This document shows positions 15,997 through 25,449 of a stretch of DNA of 64,000 nt, piece after piece; the stretch's first letter is position 1; the number at the start of each line of letters is the position of its first letter. The position numbers and the translations under genes are program-made. Source of the DNA: Henriciella sp. (GTDB taxonomy: Bacteria > Pseudomonadota > Alphaproteobacteria > Caulobacterales > Hyphomonadaceae). Where the stretch lies: contig NZ_JAPYPG010000008.1 of NCBI RefSeq assembly GCF_029937755.1, forward strand, positions 1 to 64,000. The letters run 5' to 3'. Below the pieces are notes generated by a model. That model had not been told where the DNA came from. It ran no database searches and saw only the letters and a program-made list of their open reading frames with translations.

Positions 15997-17640
15997 ATGT
16001 CAGGGAATGAGAGTTATGATTACGTCATTGTGGGCGCGGGCAGCGCGGGCTGCGTCCTGGCCAACAGGCTGAGTGCCGATCCGGGCGTATCTGTCTGCCT
16101 GATCGAGGCAGGCGGCAAGGACAAGAGCCTTATGGTCCGGATGCCGGCCGGTGTGGGCAGCCTTATCAAGGATGTGAACCCGCACAATTGGGGCTTCTAC
16201 ACCACGCCCCAGGAGCACATGAACAATCGCAAGCTCTGGTGGCCGCGCGGCAAGGGCTGGGGCGGCTCCTCCTCGATCAATGGCATGATCTATATTCGCG
16301 GCCATGCCCGTGACTATGACCAGTGGCGCCAGTCCGGCCTGACAGGCTGGGGCTATGGCGACGTGCTTCCCTATTTCCGCCGCTCGGAAGGCTACCGTGG
16401 CGATGCCTCCATCCATCATGGCACGGATGGTCCGCTTGCTGTGGAAGAAAGCCCCCTCGATTCAGTGTCCTACGACGCCTTTATCAAGGCCGGTGAACAG
16501 GCCGGCCATGCCGTCACCAGCGATTTTAACGGCGCCCAGCAGGAAGGGATGGGCCCCTACCAGCGCACCATCAATGACGGCGAGCGCTGGAGCGCCTCCT
16601 TTGCTTTCCTCCGCCCGATCGTGGACGAACGCAGCAATCTGACGGTGCGCTCCACGGCCCTTGTCAGCAAGGTGACCTTCAGGGGTGGCCGGGCAAGCGG
16701 TGTTGAAATCGTGCCGAAAAAGGGCGCCGAGCCGGAACGGATCGGGGCGCGCAAGGAGGTCATCCTCTGTGCAGGCGCCGTCCAGTCGCCGCAGATCCTG
16801 AAACTCTCCGGCATCGGCCCGGCCGATGAACTTCGCCAGCACGGTATTGCGCTCATCGCCGATCGCCCGGAAGTCGGACGTAACCTGCAGGACCATCTCG
16901 ACGTCACCGTCGTCCACAAGATGACTCAGAAATTGTCGGCCTATTCCCAGCAGGCGGGGCTGAAGAAGATCGGCGTCGGGCTCAATTACCTGCTGCGCAA
17001 GAAAGGCCCCGGCCGGGACAACTTCCTTCAGGCGGGCGCCTTCCTGAAATCCCGCGAGGGCCTCGACCGGCCCGATCTGCAGCTCCACTATGTGAATGCG
17101 ATCATGGTCGAGCATGGCCGCCAGGAGTTCAAATCCGACGGCTTCACAATCCACTCCTGCCAGCTTCGCCCGGAAAGCCGGGGTACGGTCTCGCTGGCAA
17201 GCGCCGATCCGTTCGACCATCCCCTGATCGACCCGAATTATCTCGCGACCGAGGAAGACCGCCGGGCCATGCGCGAGGGCGTGAAAATCTGCCGCGAGAT
17301 TGCCGGGCAGGATGCCTTCTCCCCCATGCGCGGCGATGAGATCATGCCCGGCGCCGAGGTGAAGACAGACGAGCAGATCGATGCCTTCATTCGCGAGACC
17401 GGGGAAACGATCTATCACCCGGTCGGCACGGTCCGCATGGGCATTGACGATGCCGCTCCCCTCGATGGGGACCTCAAGGTTCGCGGCGTCGAGGGCCTGC
17501 GCGTGGTGGATGCCTCCGTGATGCCGACCCTGATCGGTGGCAATACGAATGCTCCAACCATCATGATTGCGGAAAAGGCCGCTGATCTCATCCTCGGCAA
17601 GGCAGCGCCTGCACCTGAAGAAATCGCCGAACCCGCCTGA
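15997..17640 (+). CDS. GMC-family FAD-dependent alcohol/choline dehydrogenase
   Basis: A 547-residue GMC oxidoreductase. The N terminus has the dinucleotide fold YVIVGAGSAGCVLANRLS. GMC signature 1 is in WPRGKGWGGSSSINGMIYIRG (core GGSSSING) and signature 2 in GAVQSPQILKLSGIGP. The active-site His is in YHPVGTVRMG, and the C terminus closes with GGNTNAPTIMIAEKAA. Candidate substrates are choline, medium-chain alcohols or polyethylene glycol; with an osmoprotectant importer 2-5 kb away choline is attractive but unproven. It converges on the GYF_2 gene, the two stops being three bases apart. Confidence 0.88.
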   Translation: MSGNESYDYVIVGAGSAGCVLANRLSADPGVSVCLIEAGGKDKSLMVRMPAGVGSLIKDVNPHNWGFYTTPQEHMNNRKLWWPRGKGWGGSSSINGMIYIRGHARDYDQWRQSGLTGWGYGDVLPYFRRSEGYRGDASIHHGTDGPLAVEESPLDSVSYDAFIKAGEQAGHAVTSDFNGAQQEGMGPYQRTINDGERWSASFAFLRPIVDERSNLTVRSTALVSKVTFRGGRASGVEIVPKKGAEPERIGARKEVILCAGAVQSPQILKLSGIGPADELRQHGIALIADRPEVGRNLQDHLDVTVVHKMTQKLSAYSQQAGLKKIGVGLNYLLRKKGPGRDNFLQAGAFLKSREGLDRPDLQLHYVNAIMVEHGRQEFKSDGFTIHSCQLRPESRGTVSLASADPFDHPLIDPNYLATEEDRRAMREGVKICREIAGQDAFSPMRGDEIMPGAEVKTDEQIDAFIRETGETIYHPVGTVRMGIDDAAPLDGDLKVRGVEGLRVVDASVMPTLIGGNTNAPTIMIAEKAADLILGKAAPAPEEIAEPA

Positions 17641-17643
17641 TAA

Positions 17644-18183
17644 TCAGGCCGTCTCGTCGAGCTCGGCATCCCAGATACGGCGGATATGGACATCCGCCTC
17701 GGGGCCGAGGTTGAGCCAGGCGAGACGGCCAGTCGTTGCATTGGCGATCATCACCTGATCGCCGGATGTGATCGTCGCCTGCAAGCGGTCGCGCACCCTC
17801 GCCTGACGTGCTTTCGAGCGCAGCGCCCAGACGCCCGGCATGACCTCGGCAAAGCGGCCAAGCCGGTTAAGCGCACCGATGAGTTGCATCTGCCCTGTTC
17901 CGGCCAGTTTCGCGATGATGAGATAGTTGGTCGGTTCGGCGACCGCATCCTCTTGTGACTTGCCCGCTGTTTCGAACATGGCCCGAAGAGGTGAATGATC
18001 AGCTGCGGGAAGAAACGGCGCGGTCTCGCCTTCCGCTACGAGACTGTTAGCACTCACGCGGTGTTCATGGACAAAGGTCTTCATCTGGCCGAGCGTATAG
18101 GGACCGTAATCCGCCCCGCTGACGCGCACCCGCCAGACGGGCGGGTCGATGTCGGAAAGGTTCAGGGCGTCATCGGTGGACAT
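17644..18183 (-). CDS. GYF_2-domain protein
   Basis: A 179-residue soluble protein. Residues 14-70 match the bacterial GYF_2 domain (WRVRVSGADYGPYTLGQM, with the Y-GPY core). The C-terminal half (about 85-179) is an unrecognised alpha/beta unit (YLIIAKLAGTGQMQLIGAL). The ATG at 18183 was preferred to upstream in-frame starts, which would add 59 residues of low-complexity basic sequence. Proteins with GYF_2 domains often accompany membrane or secretion systems, but its partner is unknown. Confidence 0.65.
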   Translation of the reverse strand: MSTDDALNLSDIDPPVWRVRVSGADYGPYTLGQMKTFVHEHRVSANSLVAEGETAPFLPAADHSPLRAMFETAGKSQEDAVAEPTNYLIIAKLAGTGQMQLIGALNRLGRFAEVMPGVWALRSKARQARVRDRLQATITSGDQVMIANATTGRLAWLNLGPEADVHIRRIWDAELDETA

Positions 18184-18375
18184 GCGCAAAGGCTCCGGCC
18201 GCAAAAACATGCGAATGCCTACCCTTACCGAAATTGTTGAGCAGCCGGTTAAGAACTCACATCGCCGCTGTGCATGAACAATTGAATTTGAAGGAAATTT
18301 CCCACTTCCCCTTTCCCTCCCATTAGAGGCCCGGCCATAGCTTGCCATGAGTTCCAGCACTCAGGGGGAGCTGCC

Positions 18376-19632
18376 ATGTCACCCATATTCTCAAAGTCCG
18401 TTCCGAGTCTGTCTTCAGTCCTGTCACGCAGTGGCCGCGCCCTGGCACAATGTCAGGCCGGCGGGACGATGATGATCTTTGCCCTGCTGACCGTTCCCGT
18501 TGTCGGCATGGTCGGTTTCTCGATCGATATGGTTCGCACGTCCAATGCGAAATCGGCGCTGCGCGCGACGCTCGACGCAACCCTGCTGTCTGCGGCCAAG
18601 GCCGGCGAGGATGATTTTCTGACGGCGGCGAATGCCTATTTCGACTCGAACCTCAACGAATTGTCGAAGCTCGAGCCGAGCGCCCGGTTTTCCACCAGCA
18701 AGACAAGTGCTGGCACCGTCTACAAGGGCACCGCGACCGCCGAGGTCGGCACCACATTCGCTTCCGTACTCGGCATCAACAGCATTCCGCTGTCGATGAC
18801 CGCCTCAGTGACCGAACCGAGGGAAATCGGCGACACCTGCATCTGGGTCCTAGATGAGAGCGCCAACCACGCCCTCACCTTCAACTCGGAAGCCAAGGTC
18901 GTGGCCCCGGATTGCGCCGTCCAGGTCAATTCCATGAACAATGCCGCAGCCGTCTTCAACTCGAACATCGACATCTACTTCTCGGATATCTGCATCGCAG
19001 GTCCGGGCGTCACGAACAATTACGGGCCGATCGACAATCTGCGTACCTCATGCGAGCCGAAGCAGGAACCGTTTACCGCCAGCATGCCCGCCGTCGCTCC
19101 GGGCGATTGCGACTATGGCAGCAAGAATTTCAATGGCGGCAATGTCACCCTGCATCCCGGCACCTATTGCGGCGGCATCAACTTCAACAACAATACCAAT
19201 GTGACCTTCCTGCCCGGCCTCTATGTGCTCAACGGGTCGAAGTGGAATGTGAATGGCGGTGAATGGGACGGCGAAGGGGTGAGCTTCTACTTCCACACCC
19301 GATCCTCCGGCATCCAGTTCAATAGCGCGGTGACCTCGGTGCTCACCCCGCCTGCCAGCGGGCCATATCAGGACATCATGTTCTTCGAAGCCCCGGGTCT
19401 CGCCAAATCGAACTTCATCTTCAACGATTCCGAAGATTTCCAGATCGAAGGCCTGGTCTACCTCCCCAGCCGCGACACGACCTACAATGCCAACTCCATC
19501 TGGCGGGCCCGCGAGTTTACCTTCGTGGTCAATACGCTGAAGCTGAACCAGACAAACTGGGATCTGACGCCCGGCGTGGAATCGAAGGCCAATTGGGGCA
19601 ACGATACCGGCGAGCTGCGGATTTCCAGCTAA
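18376..19632 (+). CDS. TadE/TadG-like surface protein with Asn-rich beta domain
   Basis: A 418-residue protein opening with the TadE/G signature: a short cytoplasmic part, then GGTMMIFALLTVPVVGMVGF as the membrane helix (about residues 30-52) and a polar helix (DMVRTSNAKSALRATLDA). TadG proteins normally carry a vWA domain with a MIDAS motif; I see none. Instead residues 150-400 are beta-rich and Asn-rich, with short phrases such as NFNGGNVTLHPGTYCGGINF (core NVTLHPGTYCGG) that look like a right-handed beta-helix. Six or so Cys could form disulfides. No other tad genes are nearby. It may be an isolated pseudopilin-like adhesin. Confidence 0.7.
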   Translation: MSPIFSKSVPSLSSVLSRSGRALAQCQAGGTMMIFALLTVPVVGMVGFSIDMVRTSNAKSALRATLDATLLSAAKAGEDDFLTAANAYFDSNLNELSKLEPSARFSTSKTSAGTVYKGTATAEVGTTFASVLGINSIPLSMTASVTEPREIGDTCIWVLDESANHALTFNSEAKVVAPDCAVQVNSMNNAAAVFNSNIDIYFSDICIAGPGVTNNYGPIDNLRTSCEPKQEPFTASMPAVAPGDCDYGSKNFNGGNVTLHPGTYCGGINFNNNTNVTFLPGLYVLNGSKWNVNGGEWDGEGVSFYFHTRSSGIQFNSAVTSVLTPPASGPYQDIMFFEAPGLAKSNFIFNDSEDFQIEGLVYLPSRDTTYNANSIWRAREFTFVVNTLKLNQTNWDLTPGVESKANWGNDTGELRISS

Positions 19633-19646
19633 GGCCGGACCGCTGC

Positions 19647-22600
19647 CTACTCAGCGGGCTGGGCGTGCGGGTGGCGCCAGCCGCGTCCGGTCATCATCCG
19701 CCATGAGCGAACCACGGGCTTCATTGTCATGATCCGGTAGACCGCTGGCGTGAAATAGAGTGCGAGGATCGCTGATCCGCCGACTCCTCCAGCAATCGCC
19801 GTCGCCAGCGGCAACCAGAAGACATCGCCTGTCAGAATGATCGGCACGAAGCCGCCCATGGTGGTCAGCGTTGTCGCCACGATGTGCCGGGTGGCCGCCA
19901 CGACGACCTCGCGTTGCGCGATCACATCATCGCGGCGCGCCGCCTCATTCCCCTGCAGCAGCGACAGGACCACGATCGAACTGTTGATCGAGATGCCAAG
20001 CAGGCCTAGCGCACCAACGATCGCGTTGAAGCCCATCGGCAGGTTGAACATCCACACGCCGCCAAAGGCGAGCCCGACCGACATTCCGCCTGTCAGCAGG
20101 ATAAGCAGCGCCATCCGGAAGGAATTGAAGACCAGGGCCACTGCGCCCGCCATGATCAGGATCAGCGGCACCGCGAGCGAGGCGAGATTGGTCAGGGCTT
20201 CACTGCGGGTTTCGGCTTCGCCGGCAATGATGATGTCGTATCCGGGGGGCGCCTCAAAACCGGACTCTTCCAGCGCCGCCTGGAATTTCGCCATGACGGG
20301 CGGCGGCAGCGAATAGGGTTCGGTGAAGCCATAGATCTGGTTCACCCGTCTGCCATCGAGCCGTGTAATAACGGCGGTCTGCGGATCGAGCGTGATCTCT
20401 CCAAGCGAGGCGATAGGCGCGCCTGTGCCCGCTGGCCCATTGCCAATCGTCTTGGCGCGCAAGTCCGCAAGTTGCGAACGCCGCTCCGGCGGGGCGATGA
20501 CACGCACCGGCACTTCCTCGATGCCCTCGAGGATCGAGCCGGCCGGCACCCCTTCCAGTTCAGCCCGCAGATCGTTGGCAAGCTGGGCCAGGCGTTCGCC
20601 AGACATGGCGGCTGCGGCTTCGTCGGCGCGGATGGTGATGACAGGGGCCCCGAGCTGCAGGCTCGCCTGGGTATAGGTGATGCCCGGCACACCGGAGAGG
20701 GTCTGGCGGGTTTCGTTTCCAAGCTCGTTCAGCGTTTGCAGATTGTTGCCGCGGATGAAGAATTCGATCGGTGCATCAACCGGCGGGCCCTGCTCGAAAG
20801 GCAGGGCGAGGAATTGCGCTTCAGGAAATTCCTGACGCAGGGAATCCTGGATGTCGCGCACCATGATCCGCGTCGACTGAGTGTCCTTGAGTTGAACCCA
20901 GCCGGCAGCAAAGCCCGGCACGCCCTGCGTGTTGTTGAAGGCGTTGTAATAGACGCGCGGTGCGGACTCCCCGAGCGTGAAATTCACCAGCTCGACGTTG
21001 GGGTATGAGTAGAGCAGCTCTGTTGCCCGTGCGCTCGCGCGGCGCGCTTCATGGATCGTTGCCGTCGGCGGCAGCGTAATCTCCACCTGGAACTGGTCGC
21101 GCTCTGTCTGCGGGAAGAATTGCAGCGGCAGGCTACCCCCCAGGACGAAACCGGCGACGGTGGGCACGAGACCGATCAGGATGCCGAGCAGCGGAAAGCG
21201 CAACACGGCCCCGACAGTCCAGCGATAGCCGTCTGTCACCGCATCGATCGAGATGCCGTCCCGGAACCAGTTCTTCTTCTCATGCGGCTTGCGCTTGCGG
21301 TCGAGGCGGCCGGCCATGAAAGGCGTGATGGTCATGGCGAGCAGGAAGGATGTGCAGACCGAGAAGATCACCGACACCCCGATCATCCCGATGAACTCGC
21401 CCGCAGACCCCGGCATGAAGGCAATCGGCGCAAAGGCCAGCGCCGTCGTCAGGGTCGAGGCGAACAGGGGCCCGAAGAGCTTGCCGATGGAGATGTCGAT
21501 CGCATCGATGATGGAATGGCCGCGCGCACGCTCCTGATCGTACTCGTCAAAAACAACGATGGAGTTGTCGATCAGCAGGCCGAGCGAAATGACGAGGCCT
21601 GTGACCGACATCTGGTGAAGCGGGTAGCCGAACAAGTTGAACAGGATCAGTACAAGCGCCACGGTCAGCGGCAGGGCTGAGCCAACGACAAAGGCCGCCC
21701 GCCACCCCATGACAAGAAACAGGACAAGGAAGACGATCAGCGCGGAGAAACCGAGATTCTGCGCCAGGCCGTTAAGCCGGGCTTCCGTGTACTGGCTCTG
21801 GTCGAAAACGATGCGGACATCGATCTCATCCGGTGAGTTCGCTTCGAACTCAGCCACCAGGCCACGCGCGGTTTCTGCCCATTTGTCGACACGCTGATTG
21901 GGCTGGATGAAGGCGCCGACGAGGATCGAGCGTTTGTTGTCGGTGAAGTTCATCACCGAGGCCGGGTCCTCTATCCCCTTCTGAACCTCGGCGATGTCAC
22001 CGACGCGAAGCGCCGTCCCGTCATCACGCTGCACGAGGGGGACCGACCGGATTCGGGCAATGCCGTCAAACGCGCCGCCAACCTCAAGCCCGACATTCGA
22101 CCGTTCGCCACGCACCTGCCCGGCTGGCGCCTTGGCATCGGCCGAGGAGATGAGCTGGGCGGCCTCCGCCATGGACAGCCCTGCGGCGGCAAGGGATTGC
22201 GGATCCATGACCACCCGCACTTCTTCCTGCGGCAGGCCGAACGTCTCTGTTTCTTCCGTGCCGGCAAGGTTCTGGAACCGGTCTGACAGGTTGCGCGCAT
22301 AGCGCGACATGACGGCCAGTTCCGGCTCGCCCTCCCCTTCCCAGACAAGCCCGACCAGCATGGTGGAGGCCCCGATATACTGTCGCGTGACCTCCGGCGT
22401 GCTGGTTCCTGACGGCAGGTCGGATCTCGCACTGTCGACCTTTGCCCGGACCAGGGTCCAGGCATCGTCCACCTCGGCTTCGGTAAGATTCTCGTCGATC
22501 CGGATGGAGACCTGGGAGACATTGGACCGCGAGACCGACTGGACCTCTTCCACCTCCGGCAATTCCAGGATGGCGGATTCGATCGGGTCGGTAACCGTCG

Positions 22601-22775
22601 CCTCGATCCGTTCGGCATCGGCGCCCGGCAAGGTGGTCAGGACGAAGCCGAACCGTTCGACAAGGGTCGGATCTTCCTGCCGGCCAAGCGTCAGGATGGA
22701 GCCAATCCCGCCAGCAATGACGACGAGAATGAAGAGGATGCTGAGCCGCGGGAGCCTGTAGAAAAGCGACTTCAT
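19647..22775 (-). CDS. RND-family efflux permease
   Basis: A 1042-residue RND pump with 12 predicted membrane helices and two large periplasmic loops. The opening helix and GGIGSILTLGRQEDPTLVER resemble the AcrB/MexB-like HAE branch. The relay-helix acidic residues appear in LGLLIDNSIVVFDEYDQER. The C-terminal half has LGLLGISINSSIVVLSLLQGN in the matching position, with the acidic residue absent, as is usual there. It exports drugs, detergents or fatty compounds with the upstream adaptor; no outer-membrane factor gene is present, so a TolC from elsewhere is needed. It is the last gene of tetR-mfp-rnd, six bases after the adaptor gene. Confidence 0.9.
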   Translation of the reverse strand: MKSLFYRLPRLSILFILVVIAGGIGSILTLGRQEDPTLVERFGFVLTTLPGADAERIEATVTDPIESAILELPEVEEVQSVSRSNVSQVSIRIDENLTEAEVDDAWTLVRAKVDSARSDLPSGTSTPEVTRQYIGASTMLVGLVWEGEGEPELAVMSRYARNLSDRFQNLAGTEETETFGLPQEEVRVVMDPQSLAAAGLSMAEAAQLISSADAKAPAGQVRGERSNVGLEVGGAFDGIARIRSVPLVQRDDGTALRVGDIAEVQKGIEDPASVMNFTDNKRSILVGAFIQPNQRVDKWAETARGLVAEFEANSPDEIDVRIVFDQSQYTEARLNGLAQNLGFSALIVFLVLFLVMGWRAAFVVGSALPLTVALVLILFNLFGYPLHQMSVTGLVISLGLLIDNSIVVFDEYDQERARGHSIIDAIDISIGKLFGPLFASTLTTALAFAPIAFMPGSAGEFIGMIGVSVIFSVCTSFLLAMTITPFMAGRLDRKRKPHEKKNWFRDGISIDAVTDGYRWTVGAVLRFPLLGILIGLVPTVAGFVLGGSLPLQFFPQTERDQFQVEITLPPTATIHEARRASARATELLYSYPNVELVNFTLGESAPRVYYNAFNNTQGVPGFAAGWVQLKDTQSTRIMVRDIQDSLRQEFPEAQFLALPFEQGPPVDAPIEFFIRGNNLQTLNELGNETRQTLSGVPGITYTQASLQLGAPVITIRADEAAAAMSGERLAQLANDLRAELEGVPAGSILEGIEEVPVRVIAPPERRSQLADLRAKTIGNGPAGTGAPIASLGEITLDPQTAVITRLDGRRVNQIYGFTEPYSLPPPVMAKFQAALEESGFEAPPGYDIIIAGEAETRSEALTNLASLAVPLILIMAGAVALVFNSFRMALLILLTGGMSVGLAFGGVWMFNLPMGFNAIVGALGLLGISINSSIVVLSLLQGNEAARRDDVIAQREVVVAATRHIVATTLTTMGGFVPIILTGDVFWLPLATAIAGGVGGSAILALYFTPAVYRIMTMKPVVRSWRMMTGRGWRHPHAQPAE

Positions 22776-22781
22776 GGCGTG

Positions 22782-23957
22782 TCAGCCTTCATCCGCAGCG
22801 GCTGCCGTCTGGTCGAGCCGCGGGCTGACACGCTGGCCCGGCGCGATGCGCTGCAGACCGTCAACGATGATCCGGTCGCCGTCCGAGACCGCGCCGCGCA
22901 CATAGGCCCGGTCCCCTTCGCTCTGGATAATCTCGACCAGGCCGGGGCGCACCCGCCAGCCGTCGCTCTCCTGCTTTGCAATATACAGCGACCAGAGCCC
23001 GCGTTGGCCTTCCGACAGCGCCGAGACCGGTATCCAGAGCCCTGGTTCATTGACCTCGCGCGCCATTTGCAGACGGACAACAGCCCCTACCGACACGGCG
23101 GCAGGATCCAGAATATCGAAGACACTTGTGACCGTGCGCCGCCCGGCGTTGATGACACCGGTGACCGACCGCAGCCGCGCATCAACCGGCCCACGATCAC
23201 CGCTCAGCGTATAGGTCTCGCCTGTTTCAAGTTCGGCGGCGAGCGTGGACGGCAGCCCGATACGAGCCTCCAGAGCGCCCGTCTCGACCAGTTCGAAAAC
23301 CGGGGCGCCCGGTGCAGCGATCGCGCCTTCATCATAGCTGCGCTCGGTGATCACACCGGCAAAGGGCGCCGCGATGCGCGAAAGGTCGATCTGGACACGC
23401 AGCGATTCCGCCTGCGCCCTTGCCGCATCGATCCGGGCCTGCGCTGTCGAGGCCTGAGCGACGGCCTCATCCAGGCGTTGCGGCGCAACGTGGCCCTTGT
23501 TCAGGAGTGTCTGCTGGCGCTCGACCGTCGACATGGCGAGCGAGTGATTTGCCACCGCCTCCGCCACCTGCGCCTCCGCCGAGACAAGCTGCGAGCGAAG
23601 TGACCGTGTATCGAGAACGGCTAGCGTCTGGCCACCCGTCACCCGGTCTCCGACGTCAGCATTCAGCGCCGCGATCCGTCCACCGCTCTGGAAACCGAGC
23701 TGGCTGGTGCGCTTGGCGGCGACGAGACCACTGAACTTCTCATCGAGATCGAGCGAAGGCTGAAGGTGCGCCTCGATCACATCAACGCTGAGCGGAGCCG
23801 GCGCTTCGGAGATGACAAGCGGCCCTTCGCTGGACCGCTGTGACAGGACAAAGGCAGCCAGCCCTGTCACGGCGAGGGCAAGCACGATCAGGAAGAGCAC
23901 CCCCTTAAGGAAGCTCGGTCGCGGCATTCTCTGCTCTTCGACATACGGGTCCGACAT
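22782..23957 (-). CDS. RND efflux periplasmic adaptor (MFP/HlyD family)
   Basis: A 391-residue membrane-fusion protein: N-terminal membrane anchor (about residues 12-35), a lipoyl/barrel-sandwich half (KFSGLVAAKRTSQLGFQSGGRI), an alpha-hairpin (about 90-165) and beta-barrel and MP domains. It bridges the RND pump and an outer-membrane channel. The ATG at 23957, six bases after CAGGAG, was chosen over an in-frame GTG at 23975 that would overlap tetR. It lies between tetR and the pump gene. Confidence 0.88.
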   Translation of the reverse strand: MSDPYVEEQRMPRPSFLKGVLFLIVLALAVTGLAAFVLSQRSSEGPLVISEAPAPLSVDVIEAHLQPSLDLDEKFSGLVAAKRTSQLGFQSGGRIAALNADVGDRVTGGQTLAVLDTRSLRSQLVSAEAQVAEAVANHSLAMSTVERQQTLLNKGHVAPQRLDEAVAQASTAQARIDAARAQAESLRVQIDLSRIAAPFAGVITERSYDEGAIAAPGAPVFELVETGALEARIGLPSTLAAELETGETYTLSGDRGPVDARLRSVTGVINAGRRTVTSVFDILDPAAVSVGAVVRLQMAREVNEPGLWIPVSALSEGQRGLWSLYIAKQESDGWRVRPGLVEIIQSEGDRAYVRGAVSDGDRIIVDGLQRIAPGQRVSPRLDQTAAAADEG

Positions 23958-23971
23958 GGGCGGCTCCTGAC

Positions 23972-24634
23972 TCACGTCCTGTCACCCGGAGTTTTCTCCA
24001 GGCTTCGAATGACAAGGTCTGCGTGAAAAGTAATGAATTCGTCCTGGCTCATGCCGCTCGGCATGGTGGCCATGGACGGGAAATCGTTGAAATGGGCAAT
24101 CATCATGGCGAGCCCGTGCATCGAGGCCCACACGGACTTGGCCGCATTATCCCTGCCAAGGTTAGCGCGAAAACAGCCGGCCTCCAGGCCCTCGGCCACC
24201 ATATCAGTCAGGATGGCGAAGGCGCGTGCGCGGTTGGAGTCACTGAAATCACCACTCTCGGGCAGGGCCGGCTCAGCTGGCGCGATGCCGGAGAAAGCTG
24301 CAACATAGTGGTGAGGTTTCTGCAGGGCTGTGCGGATGTAGCCGGCCACGCATTTGCGGGCACGCCCCGGGAACGGTTCGCTGCGATCGGCAATCTCGTT
24401 GACGCTTTCGAGGATGCGCCCGAAGAACGCCTCTTTCAGCTCATCGATGAGCTCATCCTTTGAGCCAAAGTACTTGTAGATCGCGGCCGGTGAATAATCG
24501 ATCTCGTCGGCAATCCGGCGAATGGAAAGCCCTGCCTCCCCCTCAACCGCGAACACACGCTCGGCAGCTTCAAGGATGGCCCCACGCACGCGTATACGCC
24601 GGCGCTCTGCAGGGGTGTGAAGATCGTCTTCCAT
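23972..24634 (-). CDS. TetR-family transcriptional repressor of the efflux operon
   Basis: A 220-residue TetR protein. The N-terminal HTH (about residues 12-60) shows RGAILEAAERVFAVEGEAGL, IRRIADEIDYSPAAIYKYFG and a DELIDEL helix, all typical. The C-terminal ligand domain (TetR_C, about 85-205) is variable. It is the first gene of the operon and probably represses its own transcription through the palindrome at 24696-24716, releasing the pump genes when a substrate binds. Confidence 0.88.
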   Translation of the reverse strand: MEDDLHTPAERRRIRVRGAILEAAERVFAVEGEAGLSIRRIADEIDYSPAAIYKYFGSKDELIDELKEAFFGRILESVNEIADRSEPFPGRARKCVAGYIRTALQKPHHYVAAFSGIAPAEPALPESGDFSDSNRARAFAILTDMVAEGLEAGCFRANLGRDNAAKSVWASMHGLAMMIAHFNDFPSMATMPSGMSQDEFITFHADLVIRSLEKTPGDRT

Positions 24635-24695
24635 GGGGACTTCATGCGCTCCCGAACCAGCCGCTCGTATACAGCGAATCAGACTCGAAGAAAAG

Positions 24696-24716
24696 GGTGT
24701 TCATTTTGTGAACACC
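24696..24716. promoter_or_regulatory. Predicted TetR operator
   Basis: A perfect inverted repeat, GGTGTTCA-N5-TGAACACC, 62 bases upstream of the tetR start. Arm length, spacing and position fit a TetR dimer site governing the tetR-mfp-rnd operon; the divergent nitroreductase gene could share it. Confidence 0.6.
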
Positions 24717-24740
24717 GTTTACTTATTCTCTTCATTCCGC

Positions 24741-24755
24741 CTTATTGCGAATAAG
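24741..24755. promoter_or_regulatory. Second palindrome in the tetR-nitroreductase intergenic region
   Basis: A perfect palindrome CTTATT-N3-AATAAG, with an additional half site ACTTATT at 24721-24727. It lies in the A/T-rich part between divergent genes, 65 bases before the nitroreductase start. It could be an operator for an unidentified regulator; the binding protein is unknown. Confidence 0.4.
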
Positions 24756-24819
24756 TCTTATATGCAAAATCTGGAAATTCATGGTGTAATTTCGCCGAAA
24801 CCCGGCCTATCTAGCGGAC

Positions 24820-25449
24820 ATGACACAGAATTTTCCAAACGCGCCAGCCGTTGGCGAGCCCATGGTGGCGGTCCGTCCGTCTACAGAGGTCCGCGAGTTC
24901 CTTTCGCTGCGCCGGTCTGCCAACAAGGCCGCGATAGGCGCCCCGGGTCCTGACGCAGACAAGCTGGACGAAATCCTCGCCGCCGCCACCCGTGTTCCAG
25001 ACCACCGCCGCCTGTCTCCCTGGCGCTTCATCGTATTCGAAGGCGAGGCCCGCCAGCGCTTTGGCGAAGCAGCCGCCCAGGTCCAGAAAGACGAAGCCCC
25101 CCTGGTTGACGACAAGGCCCTCGAGACAACCAAGGGCCTGCTGATGCGGGCGCCTGTCGTCGTGGCGGTCATTTCCAGCCCGAAGGACGACAACAAGACA
25201 CCGGTCTGGGAGCAAGAGCTGTCGGCAGGGGCCCTTTGCTACAATCTGCTGCTGACTGCCAATGCAGCTGGCTGGGCCGGCTGCTGGCTGACGGAATGGA
25301 TCAGCTTTTCAGACGGCATCAACAAGGTGCTGGGGCTTGAACATGGTGAACGCGTGGCCGGCTTCCTCTATCTCGGCACTGCGACAATGGACCCGCAGGA
25401 GCGGGCCCGTTCCGATGCAGGATCGCTCATCTCCCGCTGGGAGGGTTAG
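24820..25449 (+). CDS. Nitroreductase family protein (YdjA-like)
   Basis: A 209-residue FMN-dependent flavoprotein. RRSANK near residue 30, PDHRRLSPWRFIVFEG near 60 and the C-terminal GWAGCWLTEW/LGLEHGERVAGFLYLG segments match the YdjA branch of nitroreductases. It would reduce nitro compounds or quinones with NAD(P)H. It is divergent from the tetR operon with palindromes between them, and its last codons overlap the convergent acyl-CoA ligase by four bases. Confidence 0.85.
   Translation: MTQNFPNAPAVGEPMVAVRPSTEVREFLSLRRSANKAAIGAPGPDADKLDEILAAATRVPDHRRLSPWRFIVFEGEARQRFGEAAAQVQKDEAPLVDDKALETTKGLLMRAPVVVAVISSPKDDNKTPVWEQELSAGALCYNLLLTANAAGWAGCWLTEWISFSDGINKVLGLEHGERVAGFLYLGTATMDPQERARSDAGSLISRWEG

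Noticed and set aside
17635-17649. GCCTGA-TAA-TCAGGC palindrome at the convergent stops of the GMC and GYF_2 genes
   Set aside because: Six-base arms with no T run; it arises from the two facing TGA stop codons and is too short to be a convincing terminator.
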